A stretch of 64,000 bases of DNA, taken from assembly GCA_034359265.1 (NCBI GenBank), contig CP136891.1, positions 83,284,001 through 83,348,000 on the forward strand. The letters are read 5' to 3'. The first letter of the stretch is position 1, and every line of letters starts with the position of its first letter. This stretch comes from Canna indica. Lineage: Eukaryota; Streptophyta; Magnoliopsida; Zingiberales; Cannaceae. Position numbers and translations under genes: made by a program. Below are positions 23,501 to 37,332 of the stretch, in pieces. The notes beneath the pieces are model-generated. The model saw nothing but the letters and a program-made list of their open reading frames with translations, was not told the origin of the DNA and did not search any database.

Positions 23501-25233
23501 GAAAACTTGAGGTGGTTTAATATCCTGAAAGGTGCTATCTATGCCTTTAACTACATGGAATGGGAAAACATAAAACTGATTTGTAATTGGTATGCATGAC
23601 AACTATGGGCATCTATCGTCCATGCAAGGCAAGTCCTCAATATTCTATCCAAACCCATCATTTTCTCTGAAAATAATTGGGGCTTTTTGGCAGCATTTGT
23701 AACGGGGACTGGTGAACTGCTCTTGGCATTAGAGCATCATGATCCATGGATCTGTTTATTTACAATTTCATTTATTTCTTATATTTATAAATAAGATGAT
23801 GCCTATTTTTATCATAAATTATTTGAGGCATTTATGGAAGTGATCAAATAACTTGTTCTTCCTCTATAGAGGACTCTTCCAATAATCCTGAACTCAATCT
23901 TTGCATCAGTAATACTGTTTTTTTTTGGCTGGAAATCAATGAATGATGTTGTATTTAGGAACCTGGCATTAGTTTTGGGGAGTTTGTGAAATTGATACAA
24001 GATATATGAAACTTCAGTTATCATTGGTTCCTTTGTGTGGGGATTTATACACTGAGTTTTATTATTAGTGACATACATAATTGGTGAAGACTTTAAATGA
24101 TACTCTGATCCAACCTCAGTTTTTGGACATTCTACTAACTTATTCTGTAAACAGGAAATACGAAGAAATTTGCACTCCTCGGGTGAAAGAATTCTGTTTT
24201 ATAACTGACGACACATACACCATTGCAGAGGTATCTTATTATCTACACAATCTGCATCTAATTCATCTGCACCATATAATTTATAGAGGAGGTGGAATCA
24301 TTCTTGTGATGATTTATTGTGGTTTCTTGCTAACAGGTGCTCAAAATGGAAAGTCAAGTACTTGGCTCTTTAGGCTTTCAACTTTCAGTACCCACCACAA
24401 AGACATTTCTTAGGTACTAGGAATAATCTAGTTATAATTTTCTCATCTCACATTTTTTTGAATCTGAATGTTTTCATGATTATCACAACAATTTCAACGT
24501 GAAAAATAATTCTTCTGGCCATATGCAGGAGATTTTTGTATGCTGCTCATGCTTTGGATAAGGTATCGCATGTTTATAGTTCTCATTTACAGACTTATAA
24601 GAGCACGAGGTACTTGACATTTCCTTAGCTAAATGCTCGTAGTTTGTAATCGGAACTTTTCGGTGTGACAGGTTCCTTCGTTAGCATTAGGCTACATGGC
24701 CAATTATTTAGCAGAGTTGACTTTAGTGGAGTATAGCTTTATAAAGTTTCTTCCTTCAGTCATAGCTGCATCTGCTGTATTCCTTGCTAGATGGACAATG
24801 GATCAATCAAATCATCCATGGGTATGATCAGTAAATACCCTCTTCCCTATTACTTCTCAAGTTTGTGGAGTTCTTGAGAATGATGCTCTAATCATATGCG
24901 CAGAATTCGACTCTTGAGTATTACACCTCCTACAAGTCTTTGGATCTGAAAGAGGCAGTTCTTGCCTTGCATGAGCTACAGATGAACAGCAGAGGTTGCA
25001 AACTAAATGCCGTACGGGAAAAGTACAAACAAGATAAGGTAAATTTCTTCCATGATGAAATGAAATTGGAACTTAGTTTAATGTATTGAATTCAAATTTG
25101 TATATAACCGCACAATTGTAATCAATTATACAAATTCTTCTATCAATAATTCTCAAATGTGAGCATTGTCCCTTGACAGTTTGAAAACGTGGCTACGCTG
25201 ACATCGCCCTCGCCGTTGGATTCTCTCTTCTGA
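20519..25233 (+). CDS. CYCA2: A2-type cyclin, copy 2 (11 coding exons)
   Basis: Paralogue of the cyclin at 802-6223 with the same exon structure: 20519-20827, 21050-21356, 21646-21794, 21998-22090, 23083-23216, 24155-24230, 24337-24413, 24529-24562, 24672-24821, 24904-25038, 25180-25233. Product 505 aa; exon lengths equal those of copy 1 except the last, one codon shorter (ends SLF, not SLFC). It keeps [10 protein letters not shown], the destruction box [21 protein letters not shown] and the C-terminal [11 protein letters not shown]. Differences include LGSLGF for LDYLHF in exon 7 and IAEV for NVEV at the exon 6/7 junction. The donor after exon 4 is GAG|GTGACC, weaker than GAG|GTAAGC in copy 1. 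No stop or frameshift is seen, so it may be functional. Confidence 0.9.
23443..23835. other. Intron 5 segment present only in copy 2
   Basis: By eye, introns 5 of the two cyclins align on both sides (GGAATTGCATGT before, TGATCAAA after), but copy 2 carries about 390 bp that copy 1 lacks. I saw no terminal repeats or target duplication, so it may equally be a deletion in copy 1. Confidence 0.45.
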
Positions 25234-28200
25234 TGACGGTATGTGGGGGCCATCCATGGCATCTCCATCCATGGCCAACCAACAATAATGCTAACTTTTT
25301 CTCCTTTCTCATTCTTTGTGAAAGGAGCAAAAATGGAAGAAAAAGAAACCCCAAATAGGAGAATAGTAGTCTGCTTGCTATCTCTACCTGGGTGTAGTGT
25401 CGTGTTTCCAGATTGTGACCTGGTCTTTCTCTACCTGTGTTTGTAATGTATTGTATTAATTTGCATGTCAACAAGATGGCTGCTCATATAAGCTTTTTTT
25501 CGGTCTATGTACAAAAAAACCATGTACACTTTTGTCTTCCGGAAAATTATAATAAAATTTCTTATACCACTTAACAATGGCTTGAGAAGTATTATGTACT
25601 TTAAGCACATAATAATGCAGTACGATCTGGTTTAGCAGGGGAAGATTAAAAGAGTTATCTGGTACCATTTGTTTCATCTAATTCAGCTCGAATGAAGCCC
25701 CTTAAGTAGGTCCGATTTTTCTCATTATGATCAGCTCGCCATAAAGATACGCTGAACCGCCTGCTTGTCTGTTGGACGCACCAATCGGGCTAAGTGGTCC
25801 GCCAGCGGCTACCTTGTGCAAATCGTCTCCTCTTTCCCGTGCTTTGTCGGCTTGACTCCTCCGGACCTGTTCTCGCTTCAGAACAAGGGGCATGGTGGAG
25901 CCCGGAATTGAAAGAGATGAAGAAACTTTCGACGATGTTTGTAAGTGGATCCGTTCTTTGTAAATGATTCTGCAAATGTTATCTCGCCCGACTGCTGTGT
26001 AATTGTCACCCGTGGATCATCGCGACTGGCGCCCGATTCCTTCATATTTGATGACATTTTAGGGATCTTCTCCTACTTCAGCGTACTCTTGTGGGTAATG
26101 CAATATGACTGTGTCATTCTATGAATGATTTGAGGGATCTTCTCCTACCTCCAAGATTATTTATTTCACTTGAAAAGTAACAAATTACTGTCAATCTGAC
26201 CAATCTTTCATGGTAGCTTCTGAAACTCAACAACTTCTACCTGCTTTATTACCGTCTCCCTTGTGTTCCCATTCACCTGTCCAATGCAGGCGTTGCGAGC
26301 CATCATCCATGTGATGCACACATTGTACTAACTCCATTTTCTATGAGCTGATAATTCTCTTAGGAGCTTTAGTGAGTAAGATTTCTCCAGCATTTTATGT
26401 TTTGAGTAAGCCCCCAGTGAATGATGCATCAATACACATCAGTGCAATTCTTTATATAATTTTCTTTAAGACCATCTTATACTTGCATAGTGCATACAAC
26501 AATATTCCTCCCTGGGAATCCTTGTTCTTGACTATTTCTCTGATCAACTTCATAAGTATAAGAGGTGATTTTGGATCTCCAATCTTCTTAGTATCTCTGT
26601 ACAGATTTTATCCTTTAACCTTCTATTAGTTTTGTTGTCGCACATTTTATTTTTCTTATGCTCTTTGCATAATGCACTTTGGTAGGATACTCTTCCTAGC
26701 TTCCTAGCTTGTTCACTCACTAAACATCACAAGAAAATGAGATTAAGTAATGATCAGTTATTTTATATAATTTTGTTGTACAGGCTGATATGTTTCAAAT
26801 GTTGTACAGGCTCATAATTAGCTAGGTTATGTTTCAAATGTTAAGTAATGATCAATTATTTTATATAATTTTATATAATTATGTTAAAGCACCAACAATA
26901 TTTTCCCCTCTCTTGCTTTTTTTTGAAAAAGAGAACCTCTTAACTTTTTTTTTGAAAATATGAATCCTGCAATCCATTCAAGAGGGATGAAAGGGTACAT
27001 GTATTGAGGTTGAGTGCTTTGACATAACTGATCATGGGTGTTTAGTATGGTTAGTCCATGTTACTTCTTGTGCTAAGGCTCCTTAAAATCATTGTTCATA
27101 AGCTGATAAGTTACAATTATATATAATACTTGTGAGTGCCCTTGTGTTTTGGTGATTTTTTTTTTGAAATGTAGCAAACTGCATTCCATTCAAGAGTAAT
27201 GAAAGGAGTACACTAATAAGGGAGAAGGGAGAGAAAAAACAGTAGTAAAATAACTATACATCATAATCTACCAGCTACTTTAGCCCTCGCTAGGAAAAGG
27301 GTTGTGTTTTGGTGATATTACATGTCATATGCGATTTGCTGTAAAATAATTCTCCTATTTGTATTTTCTACTTTGCTATGTACATTATTTGTGATCAACA
27401 TAACGAGGCATAGCAGTGGAAAGCACTTACCTTGGTACCCATTCATGTATAGAATTCTTCCACATGCACCCACCAACCATGCTTCTTGACAATTCCAGCA
27501 CAATATTCAAATGCTTCCAACTCTTTTCACCCTTTTCCCTTTTCTTGTATTTCCTTGACACCCTCACCTTTTTTCTTTTAAAAGGCGTATATGAAAATTA
27601 GAACACATCTTAAACATTAGAATATTTGAGCATTTGACTATATAATTCTCCAGAAATTCTGCTCTATTGGTGGACAATTTATAGTCTCAGACATGTCTTT
27701 TTATGAGTTCAGAGTTTAGGCCATCAGAGTAATATAGTACTGGTGTTAAAGTTGAAAACCTTTACAAAATTCCAAACTATTTATGGGAAGCAGCTTCTCT
27801 CAGTCTATCTTTGCAAAGTAATATTGATTTGTAACAATGCCGCAATGCCTTGTAGATGTCTTTAGAATTGGTCAAACAGTTCTTATGGTTTATGCCAAAG
27901 CAAATGCTTTTACTGATTCTTTTATTTTATGCTCACCTTTGCATGCATTTCCAGCACTTTTCCTCAGTGATCTTGTTCACTTATGAACTAGCATGTGATT
28001 CCTTGTGATCCAACTTCGTTTGCTTTCTTTTTATGCACGCTGCATGTACCTTTACCTCTGTGCATGCATGGCAGTTGCTAGTTTAAATGATTCTTCTGAG
28101 TTCTGATCAAGATCTAATCTCTCTAGCCTTGATCTGACATCTTATCTGTACATTCTAATAAATATGCAAGGAGTATTGTCATTAATTCTTTATGACACTT

Positions 28201-29645
28201 ATCTACTTCTAATATGAGGGGGGGGCTTGTAATATCCAGTATCCTTCCTATTTTCATTTCATTCCACTTGTTTAAGTGCACTTTGGTGCATGGTATTGCT
28301 TCTAATGCTTCATGTTCATTTTATCACCAGGGGGAGGCAAGTATAGATGAAAATAATCTACATTTTTGTGATACTTTGTCAAATGATGGCGATAAAGGTC
28401 TAGGGGTGGAAATAATGACAGAAAATATTATTGGATCAGCCATGCAGTTCCTCCAGTTCAAATCCCTGTGCACAATGACAATATCTGTTGCTGTTGCTAG
28501 CCAACACTCCTACCGCCAACCTGAGTCCCCTGACAATGACCCATCATAGTCCAGGCATCTAGTCTGCACGTGCCCCTCGACGACTCCTGCATATAGATTG
28601 AAACTATATCCATGTTTCCATCTCAATATTGATGTTGTGAAATGTGAAGATATATCTACCATATGAAAAAACTTGCATTAGAATTTGTTCTTTTTGATAT
28701 ATAAGGAGATGATTTGCCTACCCTAGATTGTGTTTGTGGGGGTTGCAGTGCATTGGTCACACTTTCCGCTGGTGACTTCTCTTTCTGTACTTGGACAATT
28801 GGATGGTGGTAGGAAAGTAGAATGTATCAGATCTACATGTAGTATACTACAAATATACTAATATGAGAGCAGTGGACTTTTCAGGGTTTCTGTTGGAAGT
28901 ATCTGATTGTCATGTTTTGGATTTGGTTACAGATTTCAGTATTGTACTGCTAGTAAAAGATGAGGCAGGCTTTTTATGAACTTTGCATGTTGGTGAGGTG
29001 GGACTCACTTCAGGATTTTTTTCCCTTTCTATTGTTGCCAAAAGATGGGTCATTGGGTGGCAATGGTCATCCTTCAACAAGATGTTTGTCTATTCTACTG
29101 CTCAAAAGTGGTTTTATAACCAAATCGGATTTTGAGTTGCTTGCTCAATCAGTCGTAGCTCTAGTCCTGATTAATAACTAAGGAAAAAAGTCCTACTTGA
29201 TTGATTTGGAACTTATGATAGAATTGTTAGTATTTGAAAGTTGCTTTCACGATCAAATTACCTGAAACAATCTATTCTGTCTACTTTGTATATTAATGAC
29301 TGTTGTGGAGTAGCATCATTCTATGTTGGAGAGATTATGGAGTATGCAAATGATGGGGAGAAAAACTCTCTTTTCCTAGTTAGGTTATTGCCATATACGA
29401 GGATCATATTTGTGGTAGAATTGGTTAGGTTTTAATTTTTAAACAGACCTACTTGCAGCGGATGACTGCAAAAGTACAATGGCGAGAAGATTCAGGTTTG
29501 GACTCAGCATGTTGTTTTAGGGTCGTGGATTAAGTAAGACGAGCTAAACTGAATCACACAATGTTTGGGGGAAACAGCCCAATTTGCTTGGCCCATTATT
29601 TATTTACAGGTAAATTTGTGAGATTTGGTCATTGGTGCTTGCATC
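25234..29645. other. Intergenic region, no gene supported
   Basis: 25234-26020 is the 3' flank shared with cyclin copy 1. Beyond it I recognise no gene. 26747-26885 contains an imperfect direct duplication (AAGTAATGATC, TTTTATATAATTTT, TGTACAGGCT, GTTTCAAATGTT). At about 26942-27000 and 27160-27220 two similar tracts (a T-run, then ATTCCATTCAAGAG and GGG/TAATGAAAGG) look like reversed 3' tails of retroelements. Short open frames at 28214-28549 and 28960-29181 match no family I know. Confidence 0.4.
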
Positions 29646-30660
29646 AAGGGGCTGTTTGGTTGCATGTAAACATATTTTATTTATTTATTTATTTTTATAT
29701 AAATTAATAATAATATTGCATCCCGACTTCGGTGGAATTAATTGTTTGGTTAATGGAATAGACAAAAAAAAAATAGACAAGGAATATGAGTAGGAGAATC
29801 AAATACTAATTCTTCTGCATGAATAAATTATGAATAATTATTTTCTTATTTAATTAATATGAATAATAGACAAGGAATAGTAGCGGTGAGCTCGACCGGA
29901 TCGGATCAAAACTTGACCAACCTGAATAACTTGAACTCAAATAGGGAGACTCCAAGACCACCCGACTCCTATCCAAATAAAAATTAGGAGTCCGACCCGA
30001 TTAACCCGAATAAGATCGGATCTGATCCTAATAATTCGAATTTTCTTAAAAAATCAGCATTCATCAGTTTGTCAAATAGTTTTAAATGTTTTAAGTGTTA
30101 TAATCTAAAATATTCATTATTCTAATCTATTATAAACATATCAATTTTAAATATTATCATCTAAAATATTCAGTATTAGGGTTGGTATATTAAGGTTTCT
30201 TTTAATTTTCACTATTATAAACATATCAAATATTCACTATTTGATGACTTCTTTTAATTTTCAGGTTGGGTCGGGTATATCAAAGTTTTTACTCGACTCG
30301 AATTAGGAGTATAAACTTTGCAAAAATAAACCCAGCACGAATTACAAAATAACCCGACCCGAACTAAATTTTTGAGTCAATTTTTGTGAGTTATTTAGGT
30401 TGGTTTGAACTTTGCTCACCCTCGAGGAATAGAGATGCAATGGCAAAAATACCATCCTCTATAATATTATGTATTTATATTAATTTATAATTTATTCACA
30501 TCATATATTATTTTAATTTTTTTTCTAATGATATTATAATTGAGTTGAAAATAATAGGAATAGAGATAAATGACAAAAATAATAAATTCATGAATAAATA
30601 CATATTATTTTCCTCTCAATAAAATTGTTCCGATTTAGAAAAATGGCTGAACAAATAAAT
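29646..30660. mobile_element. Old GGAATAGACAAGG-family MITE hosting a nested hAT element
   Basis: The left part starts GGGGCTGTTTGGTTGCATG and contains AATAGACAAGGAATA. The right part (30425-30600) shares TTATACTAATTTATAATTTATTCACA-like sequence with the MITE in cyclin copy 1. The two halves are separated by a 544-bp hAT-like element at 29881-30424. The right terminus is not clear. Confidence 0.45.
29881..30424. mobile_element. hAT-type MITE with perfect 8-bp target duplication
   Basis: 544-bp element starting TAGCGGTGAGC and ending GCTCACCCTCG, flanked on both sides by AGGAATAG (29873-29880 and 30425-30432). The interior has the CCCGACCCGA-type subterminal sequence seen in the elements at 46135 and 8960. 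It is non-coding and nested in an older MITE. Confidence 0.8.
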
Positions 30661-30888
30661 TAGTGAATACACAAATATCTCTTCTCCGTTTCTAATCAAT
30701 CTCCAGGGCAGCACCGCCATAATCAAAGCCAGTCCTACGTGTCGATCTATAATTGGCTTCCGTACTCCCGATGGCCCACTGGCATTATCATTTTTATCCC
30801 CTTCCTCGTCCTCCTCCGCCAGAAGTACAGAGACCCGTCAAAGACTCCCGGTACAGGCTCCTCTCTCGGCAAACCCTTCGCCCTCAAA

Positions 30889-33800
30889 ATGGCGGCCGTC
30901 CTCCTCTCCTCCCACTGCCGCCCCTCTCCCGCCGCACCCACATCATCTCTTCGCGCGCGCGGCGGATGTTTTGACGACCGCCGCAGGCCCGTCCGCGCTG
31001 GCTTCCGCTCCTCCGACGTTAGGTCTCCCCGCTCTGATCTAGGCGGTCAAGAGGTAATCTCACTCCCAATTTGACCCGGGTGTGTTCTGTGAGTAGCTTG
31101 ATCCATTAATTTCTGTTTCTTTCATGATGTCGCGTGCAAAATGGCATCTGTTGCTGCCTATGCTGATACTTCTAAATTAAGCTTCATTTTTGCCCTTCCT
31201 GTCTCTTAAATTCCAGCGAGTGGTTTTTCTATATCTCGATTAAGGCTCCCATAAGGAATTGATGATCGATAGGATGACTACCAAGTTATTGGCGACTATT
31301 CATCATTTCTTACTTCCTCTTCTTCTGTATCTAAGCAGGAGCTGAAGCAGTTTATTGATCTATATATTTTTATTTCCTTTTCAATGCAGAAGGCTAACTC
31401 ATTTCGTATAAAGGAATGTGCAATATCTTTGACGATGGCAATTGGATTGTTTACTGGTACTCCCGCATTAAGCTTACCCGCGCATGCATTCCCTGTAAGT
31501 CCAGTGCTGCCAGAGTTGTCGGTGTTGATATCAGGACCGCCAATCAAAGATCCTGGCGCCTTGTTGCGATATGCATTGCCTATTGATAACAAAGCTATAA
31601 GGGAGGTTCAGAAACCACTCGAGGACATCACAGATAGTCTTAAGGTTTCTGGAGTCCGGGCCCTGGACTTGGTTGAGAGAGTAAGTTGACTTTTCACATT
31701 ATATATGTCAGTTGTTGGCTATGATACTTTCAAGTTAAGAAATTGACCCTCATGTTGTGGAGTGGATCTCATATTTTTTATACTTGTACAAACTACAGTA
31801 ATGTGGTTATTTAATTATTTCTGTGTGATAAATAGCATGCCACCTGCTTAACTTTCTAATCAGAAATATAGTGCAACAGTTTCAAATATATGAGAAACAT
31901 GGAGGATCTTGGTTTGGATGTTACAAGTTCTTTTGCAGAGTTAAACTAGAGTGACACAAATACTTGTTCTGAATGCTAAATATTCTTGTTCCTTTTTTTC
32001 TCAAATGGTAGAATGTGCGGCAATCTTCTCGTGCTCTGGAACAAGGGAAGGCTATGATTCTAAAAGGTGTAGCTGAATCGAAGAAAGAACATGGAAAGGA
32101 ATTGATTGAGAAGCTGGCTGTTGGTATGCAAGAGCTTCAAAACATTGTCGAGAAAAGAGATAGAGATGCAGTGGTGCCAAAGCAGAAGGAACTCCTACAA
32201 TATGTTGGAGGGTGAGAGCTATATTCAATTTTATTCTAGTTATGGATAATAAAGATGACCAACAGGTAGCTAATAATAATTTTAACATTGGTTTCTTTCA
32301 AAAAAGAGAAATCAAAAAGTATCTTGCTTAAATGTCATGATTTTTTAAAATAACCTGTTCTCAAGATTTGTAGAATGAAGAAGTTAGCTAACAAGTTGCT
32401 CTTTATTTGATTTGTATGAATCTTTGATGTTCTTATATTGAATATTCCCTTGCTCCATTGGTGATGGATTTTCTTGGAGTTCTGGAAAAGTTTAGTTGTA
32501 AATTAAATTTCATATATACTAAAATGCTTTTTAGCTTTTAGCTTTTCACATGCAACCACTGTTATGTGTTTTGCTTAGATGTGATCATTAGCGGCAAACT
32601 AGTAATAGAAAATGATAGAAAAGGTATCCTTAAGTAGACAGTTATCCATCCATGCGCAGATATAGAACTCACAAGTCACAATCACCTTCCTCCTTTTTCT
32701 CTCTATGCTTGACAATAGCCATGGTTCCTAATCTCATGCCATGCCAACAGCTTCCAGTACAGATCTTGACTGGTATCATTCCATATGACTGATACCACCT
32801 GCACTAGGCTGTACCAGAGTACTAGACTATATTGGCCTACGCATTGAACTGTACGTCTGTACCACCAGTCCGCATATTTCTAGCCATTGAATACTTAACC
32901 TTAGCTGTTTGGGGTGATTTTTTAATCTGCTTTGTGACTATTTAGACCTCCAAACTCTCTTAAATCATGACCGAACTCTCTCAAACCCTACATCTCTCTC
33001 CAAATTATCTCACGATCTCTCTCAACCCTTTCAATGAAGCGTGTTGCTCGAACATTATTACAATTAAAAACTTGCTTTTACTAATTAGTTCTTACTTATA
33101 AATATTGTGTTTGAAACCAAATGAGTTTGAGCAATTTATAACTGATTGGTAACACTCCACTCCGACAAATACTGGTCTTGATAATAGTATGTGATTTTCA
33201 ACCATGGACATTAGCACACCTAGATTGGGAAACAAAATATTACTGCTGCGATTTCTTAAGAGGAAATTCTTTACTCAACATTCCCTTTTTAAGCTTTTCT
33301 TCTTAAAGCAATTATTTTGTAAGCAATGAATGTGCCCTCTTTTACTGAATTTGGGTATGTCAATTGTCTGTAGCTGTAAATATGTCTAAGAAACAATTAA
33401 ACTAAATGGCAATTAGTTAAACGTTAAGGTCCGTATCAGTCTATTTTGGATCGTGCTCCTTCTGGAATTAGCAGCAGCATTCATTTAGATCCTAATATTT
33501 TCCCTTTTATATCTGATGAATTATCAACAATATTCAAATGAATCCATAACATTCTCCCTTTTATATCTGATGTTGATGTACAGTAGCTCCTATAATCTTG
33601 AATTTATTGAATGGCATACCAAATTTCAGAGAAAATGATATATTCAAATCCGACCTTTTTACAGTTGTGTATATTTAGTTCACATTGTGGAATAAGCAGC
33701 CGTTCATGCAGAGGCAATAAAATGTCCACCTTGTCACAGTAGATACTTGAGTTGGGTAGCTTCTCATGGGTAGCATTACTTGCCACTAGAAGCTTGCAGA

Positions 33801-35180
33801 TGCCTTCTTTACTGCATTATTCTCATATATAACCTTGTTATTTACTGCAGCTGAGACTTCCTGCGACATTGCATTTCTGCAGTGTTGAAGAGGATATGTT
33901 AGATGGGTTCCCATACGATGTGCCAGAGGAGTACATCAGTATGCCTCTTTTAAAGGGAAGAGCAACAGTGGATATGAAGGTCAAAGTCAAGGACAACCCG
34001 AACATCCAGGATTGTGTATTTCGCATTGTGCTTGATGGGTACAGTGCCCCAGTTACAGCCGGAAACTTCTTGGACTTAGTTGAAAGGCATTTCTATGATG
34101 GCATGGAAATCCAAAGAGGTATTTGAACACTATTCAGATTGTATATAACACCCCTGCATAATGATATATGAGAAATTACATATATTTCTGTTTTCTTACT
34201 GTGTGCTCCATATGCACATGTTTTATGAAGTTTGACAAGGTTCCTCTGCAGCTGATGGCTTTGTTGTACAAACTGGGGATCCTGAAGGCCCAGCAGAGGG
34301 TTTTATTGATCCAAGTACAGAAAAAACTCGCACCGTCCCTCTAGAAATCATGGCTATTGGTGACAAAGCTCCTGTCTATGGTGAAACACTTGAAGTAAGT
34401 TGCTTGTTTCATTAAGTGGAATGGTTATCTTGTAACTTTTCTCTAAAGTTAAAAATAAAGGAGCAATAGTAAATTCACTAGTTTGCTTGAATATAATTAT
34501 ATATGTAAATTGGCAATTTCTTTCGTCAAATACCATAAGAAAAACAATTCTGGTTCTTATTTATATTAGACTCATAAATCATAATATTCTCAACATAACC
34601 TTCCTTTTTGTGCATATTTTTCATGAGAGATGTTTTATATGCAAAGCGTGAACATTTACGAATTATCCTCTAGTTATATACCTGCAATATGAGTAATTAT
34701 GCTTTGTGATCTTTATGGCATCTGATGCTATTAAATAAAAAATGCATAGCTTATGAGCACATTCTTCATCCTACTTAGGAACTTGGCAGATATAAAGCAC
34801 AAACACGCCTTCCTTTTAATGCATTTGGAACAATGGCGATGGCAAGAGATGTAAGTCATCATCAAACATATCCTCTAATAATAGTTGGTTTTATATATCA
34901 AATACTGACTTCTGTTTTTTGTTTTATTTTACTTGTAAAAACTGCAAAACAGGAATTTGACAACAACTCTGGCTCAAGCCAAGTGTTCTGGCTTTTGAAA
35001 GAAAGTGAGCTAACACCTAGTAATGCCAATATATTGGATGGTCGGTATGCTGTTTTTGGATACATTACTGAGAATGAAGATTATTTGGCAGATCTTAAGG
35101 TTGGGGACGTCATTGAGTCAATCCAAGTTGTATCTGGTATTGAAAACCTTGTCAACCCAAGCTACAAGATTGTAGGATAG
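30889..35180 (+). CDS. CYP38: CYP38/TLP40-like thylakoid-lumen cyclophilin
   Basis: Chloroplast peptidyl-prolyl isomerase-like protein required in Arabidopsis for photosystem II assembly and repair. Exons: 30889-31053, 31390-31680, 32012-32211, 33883-34118, 34252-34394, 34779-34850, 34953-35180; phases agree, 444 aa (Arabidopsis protein about 437). Residues 1-55 are an Arg/Ser-rich plastid transit peptide; a hydrophobic stretch ending in PAHAF is a lumen-targeting signal with an AxA-type cleavage site. Then come the helical N-terminal domain ([33 protein letters not shown]) and the cyclophilin domain ([70 protein letters not shown]). An in-frame ATG at 30739 would add 50 residues; the start at 30889 fits the family. 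It converges on the OB-fold gene downstream. Confidence 0.95.
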
Positions 35181-36480
35181 TAAGATTTCTCTGATCTCAA
35201 TATCACATGTACCTGAGGGTCCCATTTTCTTCTTGGTTCCCTAAAAAATTTGCGATATCTGGGTGACCATAATCGTGAATGGTAGAGCTCCAAAATTTTA
35301 AACTGTCAATACAACTTATCATGCTATTGATCTGATTCTTAGATTGCCATTATCTATCTTATCGTATCACTAAATTGTTGCACGAGCATTTTCTTTCAAT
35401 TGTGTCACCATAGTAGATATAAATATAATACAAGTACATCCAACAATTTCTTTTCGGCCGTTGGAGTGAACAATTGAACATATGTTCTCTTGTTGCGAGA
35501 ATGCTAATTATTTTTCCTATTATTTATCCATCTTTCTTCTAAAAATACACCCTCGTGATAAATAACATAACTATCCTGAATGGCAAAGTCCACATCAAAG
35601 TTTCTTGGGGACTGTCCTTTAAAAGTATGTATCTTCCATTAAAAAAGAAAATCTAATTTTTAACAATAGATCTAGCTTTAATTAATGCAAGTATTTCATA
35701 ATCCTAATCAAAATAGATGATCACCATCATTAAGTACTAGCATTAAGCGCATGCAAAGTTGAATCATTGGTTGAAAAATAGATCGAGAAAATATGTTTTC
35801 GCATATTACCCTCAAAAGAAAAAAGTGTGCAGATGCTAATTGGTGCACGTTAACAAAAAACGAATGGCCACTGTGAGAGTGAATTATATGCTCCTAACAT
35901 CAATCTATCGAGAGCCACAAATGATCGGAATATAAAATTTAACAAAATGATGAGTTCATTATTCAATACAGGACTTAAAATTGAGCCCAACAACATCGGA
36001 CATCCAGAAAAGATAAAACCGGCTTATTATGAACCATAACAGATGTTCATTTAGAACAAAAAAGCAGCTGTTGTCAACAAACAATTTATGAGCGAAGTGC
36101 ATTTGCATGAAAAATAGGTTGGCTATTTCAAACTTGTTTAAGGTATGAGCGATAAGCGGACAACTTGATGATACCTAAAATTGAAATTCATAATTAACTG
36201 GCAACAAATTTAGAATATGCAAGTCCAACATGATAATTTTATGATAAAATCACCATCTCGCTGGTTTCGCTAGCTCAATGAGCCATGTCGTGTCCCAAGT
36301 TTTGCTCCTCTGTGGAAGGTAGCTTTCTCATGATTAAACCTAAGACTTTATCTTTCAACCTAAATAGAGTTCTGCTAAGAAACATCTGATGAAGGATCCG
36401 GTAGAAGAGAGATCATGTCCATGCTCCCAAGTCATTAAAGAACCAATACTGATTCAGAATGCCATGTCTAAAGATAGCTG
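35181..36480. other. Convergent intergenic spacer
   Basis: Lies between the 3' ends of CYP38 (+) and the OB-fold gene (-). It should hold both 3' untranslated regions. No further gene or mobile element was recognised. Confidence 0.5.
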
Positions 36481-37279
36481 TCACTGTTCAACAACAGTTA
36501 CCAGTTCATACTCGATTAATGACAGATTATTGTCCTCTTTCACAGTAAAATCAGCTGGATCTGTGACTTCTATACGGCCCCATTTGTCCACAGCAAGCCT
36601 CATTGATCCTTTAAACATATCAATCTTTGCATTCCTCAGTATTACAGTTGTATCTGGCTTCATCAAATCCACTGAGTATCCAAATAGAATATTAGTTACA
36701 GTTAACTGCTCTAATATAAGCATTTCTAACACAAAATAGGAAAAGCAGAAAAAAGTACCACTGATCACGTCTGTATGCTAATCAGACTTATTTAGGCTTT
36801 AAGCTAACAGAAAAAACAAATATCATGAAAATGTATTTGAAAATGTGAAAAACAACATATCTAAGCCCATAATTGTTCCTAGGTACAATGAGTTGAATCC
36901 TGACCAACATTGTCAACCACCATTTTAAGGAAATCACAATTGAATAAAGGTTATCTAACTTCCATTCATCCATCAAAATCAACATCATTGCACAGGGACA
37001 AATCCATGTCCCTTCCAAGATATATGAAAAGTCACATACCTTCCTGTGTTGCAAATCTAGTAACAATTGCACAAGTAAATGTATGTCATATTTTTCATAT
37101 ATGCCCACAAATAAATTGTCTTTTGATAAATGAATGCATGAAAAAGAAACACACGTTTCAATTGAATCAAAGTATGTGCGCAGTGCCAAAAAGATGCATG
37201 ATGTAATGCCCGTGGCAAACCAAGAGAGCCACATAGGTTGATTATTAATTTATTCTGTTCAGTATATAACTTCAAAATC

Positions 37280-37332
<53 letters not shown>

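Noticed and set aside
28214..29181. Two short plus-strand frames between the cyclin and CYP38
   Set aside because: Neither shows a family motif, and no exon chain with consistent phases could be built around them.
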